NCBI GenBank assembly: GCA_029884035.1
Contig: JAOUIM010000012.1
Location: 1-21,770, forward strand
DNA: 21,770 nt
Source of the DNA: Aquincola sp.
GTDB lineage: Bacteria > Pseudomonadota > Gammaproteobacteria > Burkholderiales > Burkholderiaceae_C
Reading direction: 5' to 3'
Part shown: piece after piece, positions 1-8,409 of the stretch
Position numbering within the stretch: the stretch's first letter is position 1
Layout: each line of letters opens with the position of its first letter
Program-made: the position numbers and the translations under genes
The notes under the pieces: generated by a model
What the model was told of the DNA's origin: nothing
The model's input: only the letters and a program-made list of their open reading frames with translations
Database searches by the model: none

Positions 1-148
1 CATCGCAGCGACGACACAAGTTGGTCGGCCCTTCATGCAAGTGCGTCCCCAAGGACCGCCTTGCAACGACAGTTACCGTTCGCGCACCGCGATGGCAGTC
101 GTCGGCTCTATAGAACCGCAGGTCAGATCGACATTTCGAAGTATTGGT

Positions 149-176
149 TTGTCGTCGCTCTGCCACCCTCTAGAGT
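149..176 (+). promoter_or_regulatory. weak sigma70-like promoter candidate for the DsrC-family gene
   Basis: TTGTCG (149-154) and TAGAGT (171-176) are separated by 16 nt and lie about 30 nt before the start codon at 205. The match is only moderate and chance is a real alternative in GC-rich DNA. Bases 1-204 otherwise contain nothing I can assign to a gene. The open frame extending upstream of 205 lacks any family similarity. Confidence 0.2.
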
Positions 177-204
177 GCCATCAAGACTGTCTGTGGAGCC
201 GCGC

Positions 205-552
205 ATGAATCTGACCATCAGCCCAGCCTCGGACGTCCGGGCACCGTTGTCGCGGCCATGCTTCGACGAGCGAGGCTATCTCGTCGACGGCGATCAGTGG
301 AGCGCGGCCCTGGCCCAGGCGTTGGCGACCGAGGAAGGCATCGAACGGCTGGGACCCGACCATTGGAAGGTCATCGAACATGTGCGCACCCAGTTCTTCG
401 CGCTCGGAGCGCTACCGGTGATGCGGCTGGTGTGCCGCGCCGCAAAGATCGAGCCAGGGACGGCGCGCAGCCTGTTCCGCGGCTGCGCCAGCCTCTGGCG
501 TATTGCCGGGCTGCCCAATCCGGGCGAAGAGGCGCTGGCCTACATGCACTGA
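205..552 (+). CDS. DsrC/TusE-family protein lacking the C-terminal cysteine
   Basis: This is a 115-residue protein, the usual DsrC/TusE length. The fold signature is visible: GYLVDGDQW near residues 24-32, GIERLGPDHWKVIEHVR at 45-61, and a C-terminal IAGLPNP at 100-106. In this family the C-terminal arm normally ends in GLPKP followed by a cysteine as penultimate residue, which relays sulfur in tRNA 2-thiouridylation (TusE) or sulfite reduction (DsrC). Here the arm continues as GEEALAYMH and contains no cysteine. Cysteines occur only at 19, 77 and 94, and Cys94 does not match the second conserved DsrC cysteine either. The start at 205 is favoured by GGAG at 195-198, six nt upstream. Sulfur-relay function is therefore doubtful; a regulatory role, as proposed for cysteine-less DsrC paralogues, is possible. 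The family call is firm, the function is not. Confidence 0.8.
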   Translation: MNLTISPASDVRAPLSRPCFDERGYLVDGDQWSAALAQALATEEGIERLGPDHWKVIEHVRTQFFALGALPVMRLVCRAAKIEPGTARSLFRGCASLWRIAGLPNPGEEALAYMH

Positions 553-560
553 ATCTCGAT

Positions 561-579
561 CGCAGGTCGTGTGCCTGCG
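561..579. terminator. small hairpin between convergent genes
   Basis: CGCAGG (561-566) and CCTGCG (574-579) form a 6-bp stem with a 7-nt loop in the 45-nt gap between the converging DsrC-family gene and glmS. There is no T tract on either side, so it is only a weak candidate for a bidirectional transcription end. Confidence 0.25.
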
Positions 580-597
580 CGAGCACCCCTTGCGCCC

Positions 598-2454
<1,857 letters not shown>

Positions 2455-2513
2455 GCGGGAGGCTCCTGGGGTCTACGAAGGCCCGGACTCTAAGCGCGAT
2501 TCCGTGAAATTGG

Positions 2514-2532
2514 ATTGCAAGTATTTTGCAAT
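2514..2532. promoter_or_regulatory. 19-bp palindrome, candidate operator for the Lrp/AsnC regulator
   Basis: ATTGCAAGTATTTTGCAAT is a perfect inverted repeat with 7-bp arms and a 5-bp centre. A second, overlapping inverted pair (AAATTG at 2507-2512 and CAATTT at 2529-2534) lies over it. The site sits in the AT-rich 99-bp gap between divergent glmS and the Lrp/AsnC gene. Lrp-family proteins commonly bind AT-rich imperfect palindromes of similar size in front of their own gene. Binding by the adjacent regulator is an inference. I could not assign clear -35/-10 elements for either gene here. Confidence 0.5.
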
Positions 2533-2553
2533 TTCGCTGCTTCATACCCCAGA

Positions 2554-3078
2554 ATGAGTGGTATGGAATCCAAACCATTGAAGTCGTCCATCGATGAAAT
2601 TGACTTGCGTCTTCTGGATCTGCTTCAGGCCGATGCGTCGGTCGCCAACCAGGACCTGGCCGCCGCGGTGGGCGTCTCGCCGGCCACGGCCCTACGGCGG
2701 GTACGGCGTCTCACGGACGCCGGGTTGATCGAGCGGCGCATCGCGATCCTGGCCGCCGACAAGGTCGGCGGCCTGCAGGCGCTGGTCGAGGTGCAACTCG
2801 ACCGTCAGGGCGCCGAGCACCTCGATGCCTTCGAGGCCATCGCGGTGGTCGACGCCGCGGTGCAGCAATGCTGGCGCACGACCCCGGGGCCCGATTTCGT
2901 GCTGGTGCTCTGGGTCGCCGACATGGCCGCCTACAACGCGCTCGTGCAGCGGCTGTTCACGCAGAACGCCAACGTGCGCAACGTGAAGACCTTCTTCGCG
3001 ACCCGGCGCGCGAAGTTCGAGCCGCGCATCGATGTCGGCGCACTGCGCGCTATCGACTCAGGATCGCGAGCCCCTTGA
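2554..3078 (+). CDS. Lrp/AsnC-family transcriptional regulator
   Basis: The predicted 174-residue protein has a winged-helix HTH at about residues 13-62 (IDEIDLRLLDLLQADA, then VGVSPATALRRVRRL and AGLIERR) and a C-terminal RAM ligand-binding and oligomerization domain at about 70-150. This is the standard two-domain layout of the feast/famine regulator family. Such proteins sense amino acids or related metabolites and act as dimers or octamers. ATG 2554 is chosen because it puts the HTH at the usual distance from the N-terminus. ATG 2563 is nearly as good, and neither has a strong ribosome binding site. The gene is divergent from glmS, so glmS and itself are the obvious local targets, but no effector can be read from sequence. 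Its 3' end overlaps the converging rlmI gene by 29 bp. Confidence 0.9.
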   Translation: MSGMESKPLKSSIDEIDLRLLDLLQADASVANQDLAAAVGVSPATALRRVRRLTDAGLIERRIAILAADKVGGLQALVEVQLDRQGAEHLDAFEAIAVVDAAVQQCWRTTPGPDFVLVLWVADMAAYNALVQRLFTQNANVRNVKTFFATRRAKFEPRIDVGALRAIDSGSRAP

Positions 3079-4231
3079 GGTATTCGCCTTCGGGGAAAAA
3101 CAGAGTGGTCGGGTGGTCGCATGCGGCTTCCAGGCGCGCGAGCAGCGCACCGTCCACGCCGGCGTCGATGCCCGCGCCGGCGACGATCTTGTGGAACAGC
3201 TCGGCGCCGACGCCGCCCGAGCACGAAAAGGTGAACAGCAGCCCCCCGGGCGCGAGCAACTTGAGCGCCAGGCGGTTGATGTCCTTGTACGCCCGCGCGG
3301 CACGCTCGGCGTGCGCGGCGGTGGGTGCGAACTTGGGCGGGTCGAGCACGATCGCGTCGAACCGCGCCTCGGCCTTGAGCTGTTCGCGCAGGTAGGCGTT
3401 CACGTCGGCGTCGGCGAAGCCCGCGCGGGCCGCATCGAAACCGTTGTCTGCCACATGCGCGCGCGCCCGCTCGAGCGCCGGCGCCGACGAGTCGACACTC
3501 ATCACCTCGGCGGCGCCGCCGGCCAGCGCCGCCACCGTGAAGCCGCCGGTGTAGCAATAGCAATTGAGCACACGCTGTGCGCCGAAACGGCGAACGAGCT
3601 CGGCAAAGCGCGCCCGGTTGTCGCGCTGGTCGAGGTAGTAGCCCGTCTTGTGGCCCTGCGCCACGTCGACCGCGAGGCGCCAGCCATGCTCGCGGATCGT
3701 GACACCGGTGGTGCCGTCTCCCCGCAACCACCCGGTCACGGGCGCCAGCCCCTCGAGCGTGCGCACGCCCGAGTCCGAACGTTCGTAAAGCCGCGCACAG
3801 CCGGTGGCGGCCAGCAGCGCATCGGCAATCGCGCCCTTCCAGCGCTCGGTGCCGGCGGACAGGAACTGCGCGCACAGCAGCTCACCATAGCGGTCGACGA
3901 TGAGTCCGGGCAGGCCGTCGGCCTCCCCATGGATGAGGCGCACCCCGTCGCTGGCGATCGGCAGCCGGGTGCGCAGCGCCACCGCCGCCGCGATCCGGCG
4001 CTCGAGGAACGCTGCATCGACATGCTCGGCCTCGTCGAAACTCCACACGCGCAGCCGGATCTGCGAGCGCGGACTGTAGGCGGCCCAGGCCAGGAAGCGG
4101 CCGTCGGCGGCCTGCACGCGCACCGTCTCGCCGCTGTCGCCGCCGCCCTTGTCCACGCTGCCGGCAAACACCCAGGGGTGGCGCCGCAGCAGCGAGCGCT
4201 CCTTGCCCTCGCGCAATCGAACGGTTTTCAT
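3050..4231 (-). CDS. rlmI: RlmI-type class I SAM-dependent rRNA methyltransferase (23S rRNA m5C1962)
   Basis: The product is 393 residues. An N-terminal PUA domain begins LREGKERSLLRRHPWVFAGS, as in E. coli RlmI, and a Rossmann methyltransferase domain follows. Visible motifs are the SAM-binding NCYCYTGGFTVAAL near residue 220, LDPPKF near 297 (motif IV), and FSCSGGV near 342, whose cysteine corresponds to the catalytic Cys of RNA m5C methyltransferases. The expected role is cytosine-5 methylation of 23S rRNA. ATG 4231 is preferred because it matches the family start. An in-frame GTG at 4264 would add 11 residues without family similarity, and neither start has a clear ribosome binding site. 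It converges on the Lrp/AsnC gene and is divergent from the lipoprotein gene. Confidence 0.92.
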   Translation of the reverse strand: MKTVRLREGKERSLLRRHPWVFAGSVDKGGGDSGETVRVQAADGRFLAWAAYSPRSQIRLRVWSFDEAEHVDAAFLERRIAAAVALRTRLPIASDGVRLIHGEADGLPGLIVDRYGELLCAQFLSAGTERWKGAIADALLAATGCARLYERSDSGVRTLEGLAPVTGWLRGDGTTGVTIREHGWRLAVDVAQGHKTGYYLDQRDNRARFAELVRRFGAQRVLNCYCYTGGFTVAALAGGAAEVMSVDSSAPALERARAHVADNGFDAARAGFADADVNAYLREQLKAEARFDAIVLDPPKFAPTAAHAERAARAYKDINRLALKLLAPGGLLFTFSCSGGVGAELFHKIVAGAGIDAGVDGALLARLEAACDHPTTLFFPEGEYLKGLAILSR

Positions 4232-4311
4232 CGGCACGATTGTCCGCCGAGGGATGGACGACACGGCTGCGCGGGCGCACGATGTCCGTCCCGCATCGCT
4301 GGAGGACTGCC

Positions 4312-4860
4312 ATGACCCGTCACGTTCTACCCGTCGGAATCGCCGTCGCGCTCGCGCTGGTGGGCTGCGGCAAGGTGCAGGAGAAGGCCGCGGAGAAGGC
4401 GGCCGAGAAGATGATCGAGTCGTCGATGTCCAAGGAGGGCGCGCAGGCCAAGGTCGACCTGTCCGAAGGCGGCATGAAGGTCACCACCACCGACGCCTCG
4501 GGCAAGACGGTGCAGATGGAGATGGGCAATGCCAAGATCAGCGAGTCTGAGCTGGGCCTGCCTTTCTATCCGGGCGCCAAGCCAACGGAGGGCACCGGCA
4601 CGCGCATGGTCAACGGCACCAGCAGTTCGCTGCAGATGGGGCTGCACAGCGACGATGCACCCGACAAGGTGGCCGCCTTCTACCGGGAGCGGCTCAAGTC
4701 GATGTCCGAGGGCAAGCAGTTGATGGACATGAGCAGCAACGACGGCGCGTCGATCAGCCTGGTCGACGACAGGACCAAGAGCATGCTGCAGGTCCACGTC
4801 AGCAAGGCCGAGAAAGGCAGCGACATCGCCCTGGTGGCCACCCGCGAAGGTGCCAAGTAA
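4312..4860 (+). CDS. predicted outer-membrane or periplasmic lipoprotein of unknown function
   Basis: This 182-residue protein begins with a short basic and hydrophobic signal segment and a lipobox LVGC (residues 16-19), predicting cleavage before Cys19 and lipid attachment. An alanine/glutamate/lysine-rich helical stretch (KVQEKAAEKAAEKMIES) follows. The C-terminal half contains GLPFYPGAKP and a KVAAFYRERLKSM helix, a pattern seen in various uncharacterized secreted proteins where a small alpha/beta domain follows a LPxYPG segment. The start is well defined: GGAGGA at 4301-4306 lies five nt before ATG 4312. It stands alone, divergent from rlmI and convergent with xerC. I do not recognise a specific family and assign no function. 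Confidence 0.85.
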   Translation: MTRHVLPVGIAVALALVGCGKVQEKAAEKAAEKMIESSMSKEGAQAKVDLSEGGMKVTTTDASGKTVQMEMGNAKISESELGLPFYPGAKPTEGTGTRMVNGTSSSLQMGLHSDDAPDKVAAFYRERLKSMSEGKQLMDMSSNDGASISLVDDRTKSMLQVHVSKAEKGSDIALVATREGAK

Positions 4861-4873
4861 GGGCTACTTGCGC

Positions 4874-4918
4874 TTGGCGCGCGGGTGTGCGGCGTCGTAC
4901 ACCTTGGCGAGGTGCTGA
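4874..4918. repeat. 45-bp direct repeat, copy A (extra copy of the xerC 3' end)
   Basis: Bases 4874-4918 are identical to 5034-5078, exactly 160 bp away; 48 of 50 bases match over 4871-4920 versus 5031-5080. Read on the minus strand, copy A encodes the same QHLAKVYDAAHPRAKRK end as XerC and is closed by TAG at 4864-4866, just beyond the lipoprotein stop. It is not joined to the xerC frame. It is either a relic of the original gene end or a duplicate produced by insertion or tandem duplication. Confidence 0.9.
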
Positions 4919-5033
4919 CAACACGCGCTTGCCGTGTGTTGCGTCGCAGGCTCATGTTCGCGAAGCGAACGTGAAGGCCCTCGGCGCCGTGTCGAAGACA
5001 AAACGGCACCGAGTCCGTCAGCCCGGTTTTCGT
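4919..5033. other. hairpin-rich 115-bp spacer between the two xerC-end repeats
   Basis: This segment lies between the two 45-bp repeats and includes the two extra XerC codons (Pro-Gly) and the stop at 5018-5020. It contains a 9-bp stem with a 3-nt loop at 4953-4973 (GTTCGC gaa GCGAAC, extended by three outer pairs) and an 11-position stem with one mismatch at 4980-5013. The second stem begins four nt after the xerC stop on the minus strand and could serve as its transcription end, although no T run follows. A gapped resemblance to xerC just inside the repeat (GCTTG, GTGT, TGCGTCG and ATGTT in the same order) hints at a decayed duplication. Confidence 0.5.
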
Positions 5034-5956
5034 TTGGCGCGCGGGTGTGCGGCGTCGTACACCTTGGCGAGGTGCTGAAAATCGAGCTTGGTGTAAACCT
5101 GCGTCGTCGCGATGTTGGCGTGGCCCAGCAGTTCCTGCACGCCGCGCAGGTCGCCGCTGGACTGCAGCAGGTGTGAGGCGAAGCTGTGGCGCAGCATGTG
5201 CGGATGCACGTGCGTCGGCACGCCGGCGGCAAGCGCCATCGCCTTCAGGCGCGTGCGCAACTGGCTCGCGGTCAGGCGCGTGCCCCGCCGGCTGACGAAC
5301 AGCGCGGGTTCGCCGGCATGCGCGAGCTGGTCGCGGTGCGGCAGCCAGGCGTCGATTGCCTCCATCGCCGCGCGGCCCACCGGCACGCTGCGGCGCTTGC
5401 TGCCCTTGCCGAGCACATGCGCGGTGACCTCGGCGCGATCGATCCAGCCCGCCGCGCCCTGGCTGGCTCGCGCGTCCAGTGCGGTGAGTTCGCTCACGCG
5501 CAGGCCGGCACCGTAGAGCAGCTCGACGATCGCATGATCGCGAGCGAGCAGGCGCGCGTCGCCGCTGTCGCCGCGGTGCTCGGCCAGCGCCACCGCATGA
5601 TCGACCGACAGCGCCTTCGGCAACGGCTTGCCCGCCCTGGGCGCCCGCACGCCATCGACCGGGTTGAGCTTGAGCTCGCCCTGCTCGCCCCACCAGCGGT
5701 ACAGGCCGCGCCACGCCGCCAGCCGCAGCGCCAGGCTGCGCGGCGCGAGCCCCTGACGGTGTGCCTGCGCGATCCAGCGCCGTACATGGTGCGCCTGCAC
5801 CGCGCCCAGGTCGATACCCTGCTGCGCGGCGTCGGCAGCCAGGCGCACGAGCGCCTCGCGATAGGTCTGCAGGGTGCGGGCCGCCACGCGCCGCTCGACT
5901 TCCAGGTGCCGCAGGTAGCGCGGCATCGGCTCGGGCAGCGCCGGCGCGTCGCTCAC
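5018..5956 (-). CDS. xerC: tyrosine recombinase XerC
   Basis: The 312-residue protein has an N-terminal SAM-like core-binding domain (about 10-95) and a C-terminal catalytic domain. The full tyrosine-recombinase set is visible: Arg153 (GAGLRVSEL), Lys184 (GKGSK), His253 and Arg256 (HMLRH), His279 (LGH) and Tyr288 (VYTK), with H-R-H-Y spacing identical to E. coli XerC. With XerD it resolves chromosome dimers at dif. The start is GTG 5956, overlapping the DUF484 stop by four nt, which indicates translational coupling. The order dapF-DUF484-xerC is the same as in E. coli. The last 45 bp of conserved coding sequence (5034-5078) are repeated downstream, and the protein ends RAKRKPG rather than the RAKRK encoded by the second copy. 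Confidence 0.96.
   Translation of the reverse strand: MSDAPALPEPMPRYLRHLEVERRVAARTLQTYREALVRLAADAAQQGIDLGAVQAHHVRRWIAQAHRQGLAPRSLALRLAAWRGLYRWWGEQGELKLNPVDGVRAPRAGKPLPKALSVDHAVALAEHRGDSGDARLLARDHAIVELLYGAGLRVSELTALDARASQGAAGWIDRAEVTAHVLGKGSKRRSVPVGRAAMEAIDAWLPHRDQLAHAGEPALFVSRRGTRLTASQLRTRLKAMALAAGVPTHVHPHMLRHSFASHLLQSSGDLRGVQELLGHANIATTQVYTKLDFQHLAKVYDAAHPRAKRKPG
5034..5078. repeat. 45-bp direct repeat, copy B (within xerC)
   Basis: This is the in-gene partner of 4874-4918. It encodes the XerC C-terminal segment HLAKVYDAAHPRAK on the minus strand and is perfectly identical to copy A over 45 bp at 160-bp spacing. Confidence 0.9.
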
Positions 5957-6642
5957 GTGCGCGGCAGCAGCTGCACCAGCGCGGCGCTCGCGACCTCGCC
6001 GATGCGCGCGAGGAAGTCGGTGGCCATGTCGGCAGCAAAACGGGTGGGGTCGGGCGAGCCAAGCGCGAGCAGGCCGAAGGCGCCGTTGGCTGTCGATCTT
6101 CGCAGCGGCACCAACGCGATCGACGCGACCGTGGCCGCGTCATCGAGCCAGCGCAAGGCCTCGACACCGCTGCTGGCGCCGCAGTACGGTTGCGCAAGGC
6201 CGTCGGCGAAGGCCTTGGCGTCGTCGCTCACGCCGGTGGCGAAGGCTGCGCCCGCGTGGGCCGGGTCGACCCCCCACACACGCAGCGCGGCCTGTGGAAC
6301 GAGGAACTGCTGCTTGAGCTCGCGCACCAGCACCTCGGGCACGGCGGCGGCATCGGCGGTAAGCATCAGCGCGCGGGTCCAGCGATGCAGGCGGTCGGCG
6401 ATGGCCATGTTGTCCTGGCCGTTGCGGATCATCTCGACGATCTTCTTCTCCAGCCCCTTGATGCGCTCGCGCAGCATCTCCATCTGCCGCTCCTGCAGCG
6501 ACACCGCACGCTGGCCGTGTGGGCTGGTCAGCTGGACCGATGCGAGCAGCTCCGCGTGGCGCTCGAAGAAAGCTGGCGTCTGCACCAGGTAATCGGCGAT
6601 ATCGGCCTCGGTGATGCCTTGCGGCACGGATGCTGCAGTCAC
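5953..6642 (-). CDS. DUF484 family protein (GAF-like, YigA type)
   Basis: This 229-residue product is typical of the DUF484 family encoded between dapF and xerC in gamma- and betaproteobacteria. The N-terminus GITEADIADYLVQTPAFFERHAELL is the family signature. A likely coiled coil follows at about residues 49-75 (LQERQMEMLRERIKGLEKKI), then a GAF-like domain to the end, including the closing FLARIGEVASAALVQL. No catalytic residues are known and the role is unknown; association with XerC is suggested only by conserved gene order. GTG 6642 overlaps the dapF stop by four nt and its own stop overlaps the xerC GTG by four nt, so all three are probably co-translated. A frame extending upstream inside dapF is ignored because it is a shadow of that gene. 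Confidence 0.92.
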   Translation of the reverse strand: MTAASVPQGITEADIADYLVQTPAFFERHAELLASVQLTSPHGQRAVSLQERQMEMLRERIKGLEKKIVEMIRNGQDNMAIADRLHRWTRALMLTADAAAVPEVLVRELKQQFLVPQAALRVWGVDPAHAGAAFATGVSDDAKAFADGLAQPYCGASSGVEALRWLDDAATVASIALVPLRRSTANGAFGLLALGSPDPTRFAADMATDFLARIGEVASAALVQLLPRT

Positions 6643-7502
6643 AGTTCGATCTCCCCTTCGAATACCGTCTCGGCCGGACCGGTCATCAACACATGGGCCT
6701 GGTCGCCGGTACGGCGATCCCATTCGACCGTGAGCACACCGCCGCGCGTGTTGACGTCCACCCGCGCATCGAGCAGGCCCAGGCGGATGCCGGCCACCAC
6801 CGCCGCGCACGCACCCGTGCCGCAAGCCAGCGTCTCGCCGGCGCCGCGTTCGTACACCCGCAACGCGATCTCGCCACGCGACAGCACGTGCATGAAGCCG
6901 GCATTGACTCGTTGGGCAAAGCGCGGATGGCCCTCGATCGCCGGGCCGAGCGTGGCCACCGGAACGCCTCGCACGTCGTCCACGCGCACCACCGCGTGCG
7001 GGTTGCCCATCGACAGCACGGCGACCTCGACCGTGCGGCCCTCAACGGGCAGCGGCCAGAGTGCGAAGCCGTTGACCTCGCGCGGCACGAGCCCCTGCGG
7101 ATCGAAGGGCACGCGGGCGAGGTCGAACACCGGCGCGTTCATGTCCACGGTCACCCGGCCGTCCGCGCGCGCGTGCAGTTCGAGCAGGTTGTTGACCGTC
7201 TCGACGCGCACCACCGACTTATCGGTCAAGCCCTTGTCGCGCACAAATTGCACGAAGCAGCGTGCGCCGTTGCCGCAATGCTCGACCTCATCGCCCGAGA
7301 AGCCGTTGAAGATGCGGTAGCGGAAGTCGACCCCGGGCGTCGCGGTCTTCTCGACGACGAGAATCTGGTCCGCGCCGACACCGAAGCGCCGGTCAGCGAT
7401 GCGCTTGACCTGGTGCGCGTTCAGTTCGATCGGTGTGCGGGTGCCATCGAGCACGACGAAATCGTTGCCCGCGCCGTGCATCTTGGTGAACTGCAATCTC
7501 AT
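6639..7502 (-). CDS. dapF: diaminopimelate epimerase
   Basis: The 287-residue enzyme interconverts LL- and meso-diaminopimelate, supplying the peptidoglycan cross-linking residue and the lysine precursor. Both catalytic cysteines are visible in their motifs: Cys76 in EHCGNGARC and Cys227 in LACGTGAC. The N-terminal FTKMHGAGNDFVVLD and FSGDEVEHCGNG are diagnostic, and the two homologous half-domains are complete. It starts 25 nt after the upstream acyltransferase gene and overlaps the DUF484 gene by four nt, so it is probably transcribed from the promoter in front of the acyltransferases. Confidence 0.97.
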   Translation of the reverse strand: MRLQFTKMHGAGNDFVVLDGTRTPIELNAHQVKRIADRRFGVGADQILVVEKTATPGVDFRYRIFNGFSGDEVEHCGNGARCFVQFVRDKGLTDKSVVRVETVNNLLELHARADGRVTVDMNAPVFDLARVPFDPQGLVPREVNGFALWPLPVEGRTVEVAVLSMGNPHAVVRVDDVRGVPVATLGPAIEGHPRFAQRVNAGFMHVLSRGEIALRVYERGAGETLACGTGACAAVVAGIRLGLLDARVDVNTRGGVLTVEWDRRTGDQAHVLMTGPAETVFEGEIEL

Positions 7503-7527
7503 CGCCCGCGCATTGTCGCCGATCGAC

Positions 7528-8409
7528 TCAGCCGTACAGCGCGGGCTCGCCTTCCGGTCGCGTCTTGAAACGCTTGTGTACCCACAGGTACTGCGCCGGG
7601 TTGCGCCGCACTTCGGCTTCGATCCACCGGTTCATGCGCAAGGTGTCGGCCAGCGCATCTTCGCTTGGCCAATCCGTCCAGGCGGGCAGGAAGCGCACGC
7701 GCCAGCCGCCGTGTTCGAGCATCTCGGCCACCACGAGCTGGACCGTCATGCCCAGCGAGCGTGCCATGCGCGAGGGAGCGAGCAACGTGGCAGCCGGCAC
7801 GCCGAAGAAGGGGACGAAGGCCGCATCCTTGATGCCGAAGTCCATGTCCGGCAGGTTGAAGAAGACCATCCCATCCCTGATCGCGCGCATCAGCGGCCTG
7901 GCGCTTTCCTGACGTGAGAACAGCGCCGAGTTGCCGAAGCGCTCGCGACCGGCGCGCACGGCCTTGTCGAACACCGGGTTGCTCTGCGCCTGGTAGATCG
8001 TCGCTGCCCGACGCTGTTGGAACAACTGCACCGCACAGGCCGCAGCTTCGAGCGCCAGGAAATGCGGGACCACCCACATCACCGGGCCTGGCGTGCGTTC
8101 GGCAAGGTGAACGTCGCCCTCGATCTCGATCAGGCTCATGATGCGTTCGCGCGAGGCGTACCAGAACACGCCGCGCTCGAGCAGGCTGCGCCCGAGCCAG
8201 CGGAAATGCTCGCGAATCAGCGCCTCGCGCTGGACTGCATCGAATTCGGGCAGGCAGAGTTCGACATTGCGTTTTGCGATGCGGCGCCGCGACTTGGCCA
8301 GGGCATGCAGCAACGAACCGAGCGCGCTACCGAGCGCCGACAGCACACCGATCGGCAACCCATGTAGCAGCCAGAGGATGGCCAGCAATGCGCGCACGCC
8401 CAGATTCAT
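7528..8409 (-). CDS. LpxL/HtrB-type lysophospholipid (lipid A) acyltransferase, second of a pair
   Basis: The 293-residue product has an N-terminal membrane anchor (about residues 5-37) and the HX4E catalytic motif as HFLALE at 116-121, matching HFLTLE of E. coli LpxL. The later ARNPAQYLWVHKRFKTRP-like end (RRNPAQYLWVHKRFK) is characteristic of the family. It probably transfers an acyl chain to a Kdo-lipid A precursor at the inner membrane; the chain and position cannot be read from sequence. ATG 8409 is chosen because GAGGA lies just upstream and because it overlaps the stop of the preceding acyltransferase by four nt. An 18-residue upstream extension falls inside that gene and has no family match. 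The similarity to LpxL is somewhat closer than for its neighbour. Confidence 0.9.
   Translation of the reverse strand: MNLGVRALLAILWLLHGLPIGVLSALGSALGSLLHALAKSRRRIAKRNVELCLPEFDAVQREALIREHFRWLGRSLLERGVFWYASRERIMSLIEIEGDVHLAERTPGPVMWVVPHFLALEAAACAVQLFQQRRAATIYQAQSNPVFDKAVRAGRERFGNSALFSRQESARPLMRAIRDGMVFFNLPDMDFGIKDAAFVPFFGVPAATLLAPSRMARSLGMTVQLVVAEMLEHGGWRVRFLPAWTDWPSEDALADTLRMNRWIEAEVRRNPAQYLWVHKRFKTRPEGEPALYG

Noticed and set aside
2455..2553. glmS ribozyme
   Set aside because: The leader is under 100 nt, AT-rich and palindromic, and shows none of the ribozyme core; glmS ribozymes are essentially a Gram-positive feature.
3032..4315. A long plus-strand open frame opposite rlmI
   Set aside because: Antisense shadow of a gene with complete methyltransferase motifs.
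4919..5033. Transposon with target-site duplication
   Set aside because: A 45-bp direct repeat is far longer than usual target duplications, and the segment has no terminal inverted repeats or transposase.
4864..5078. Tandem repeat or CRISPR-like array
   Set aside because: Only two repeat copies with a single spacer, and the repeat is coding sequence of xerC.
4680..6197. A 505-codon minus-strand frame running through xerC and the repeat region
   Set aside because: It overlaps xerC in a different frame, its product is Arg/Ala low complexity, and XerC has all catalytic residues in the other frame.
5761..7320. A 519-codon plus-strand frame opposite DUF484 and dapF
   Set aside because: Antisense shadow without domain similarity; both opposite genes have convincing family motifs and coupled starts.
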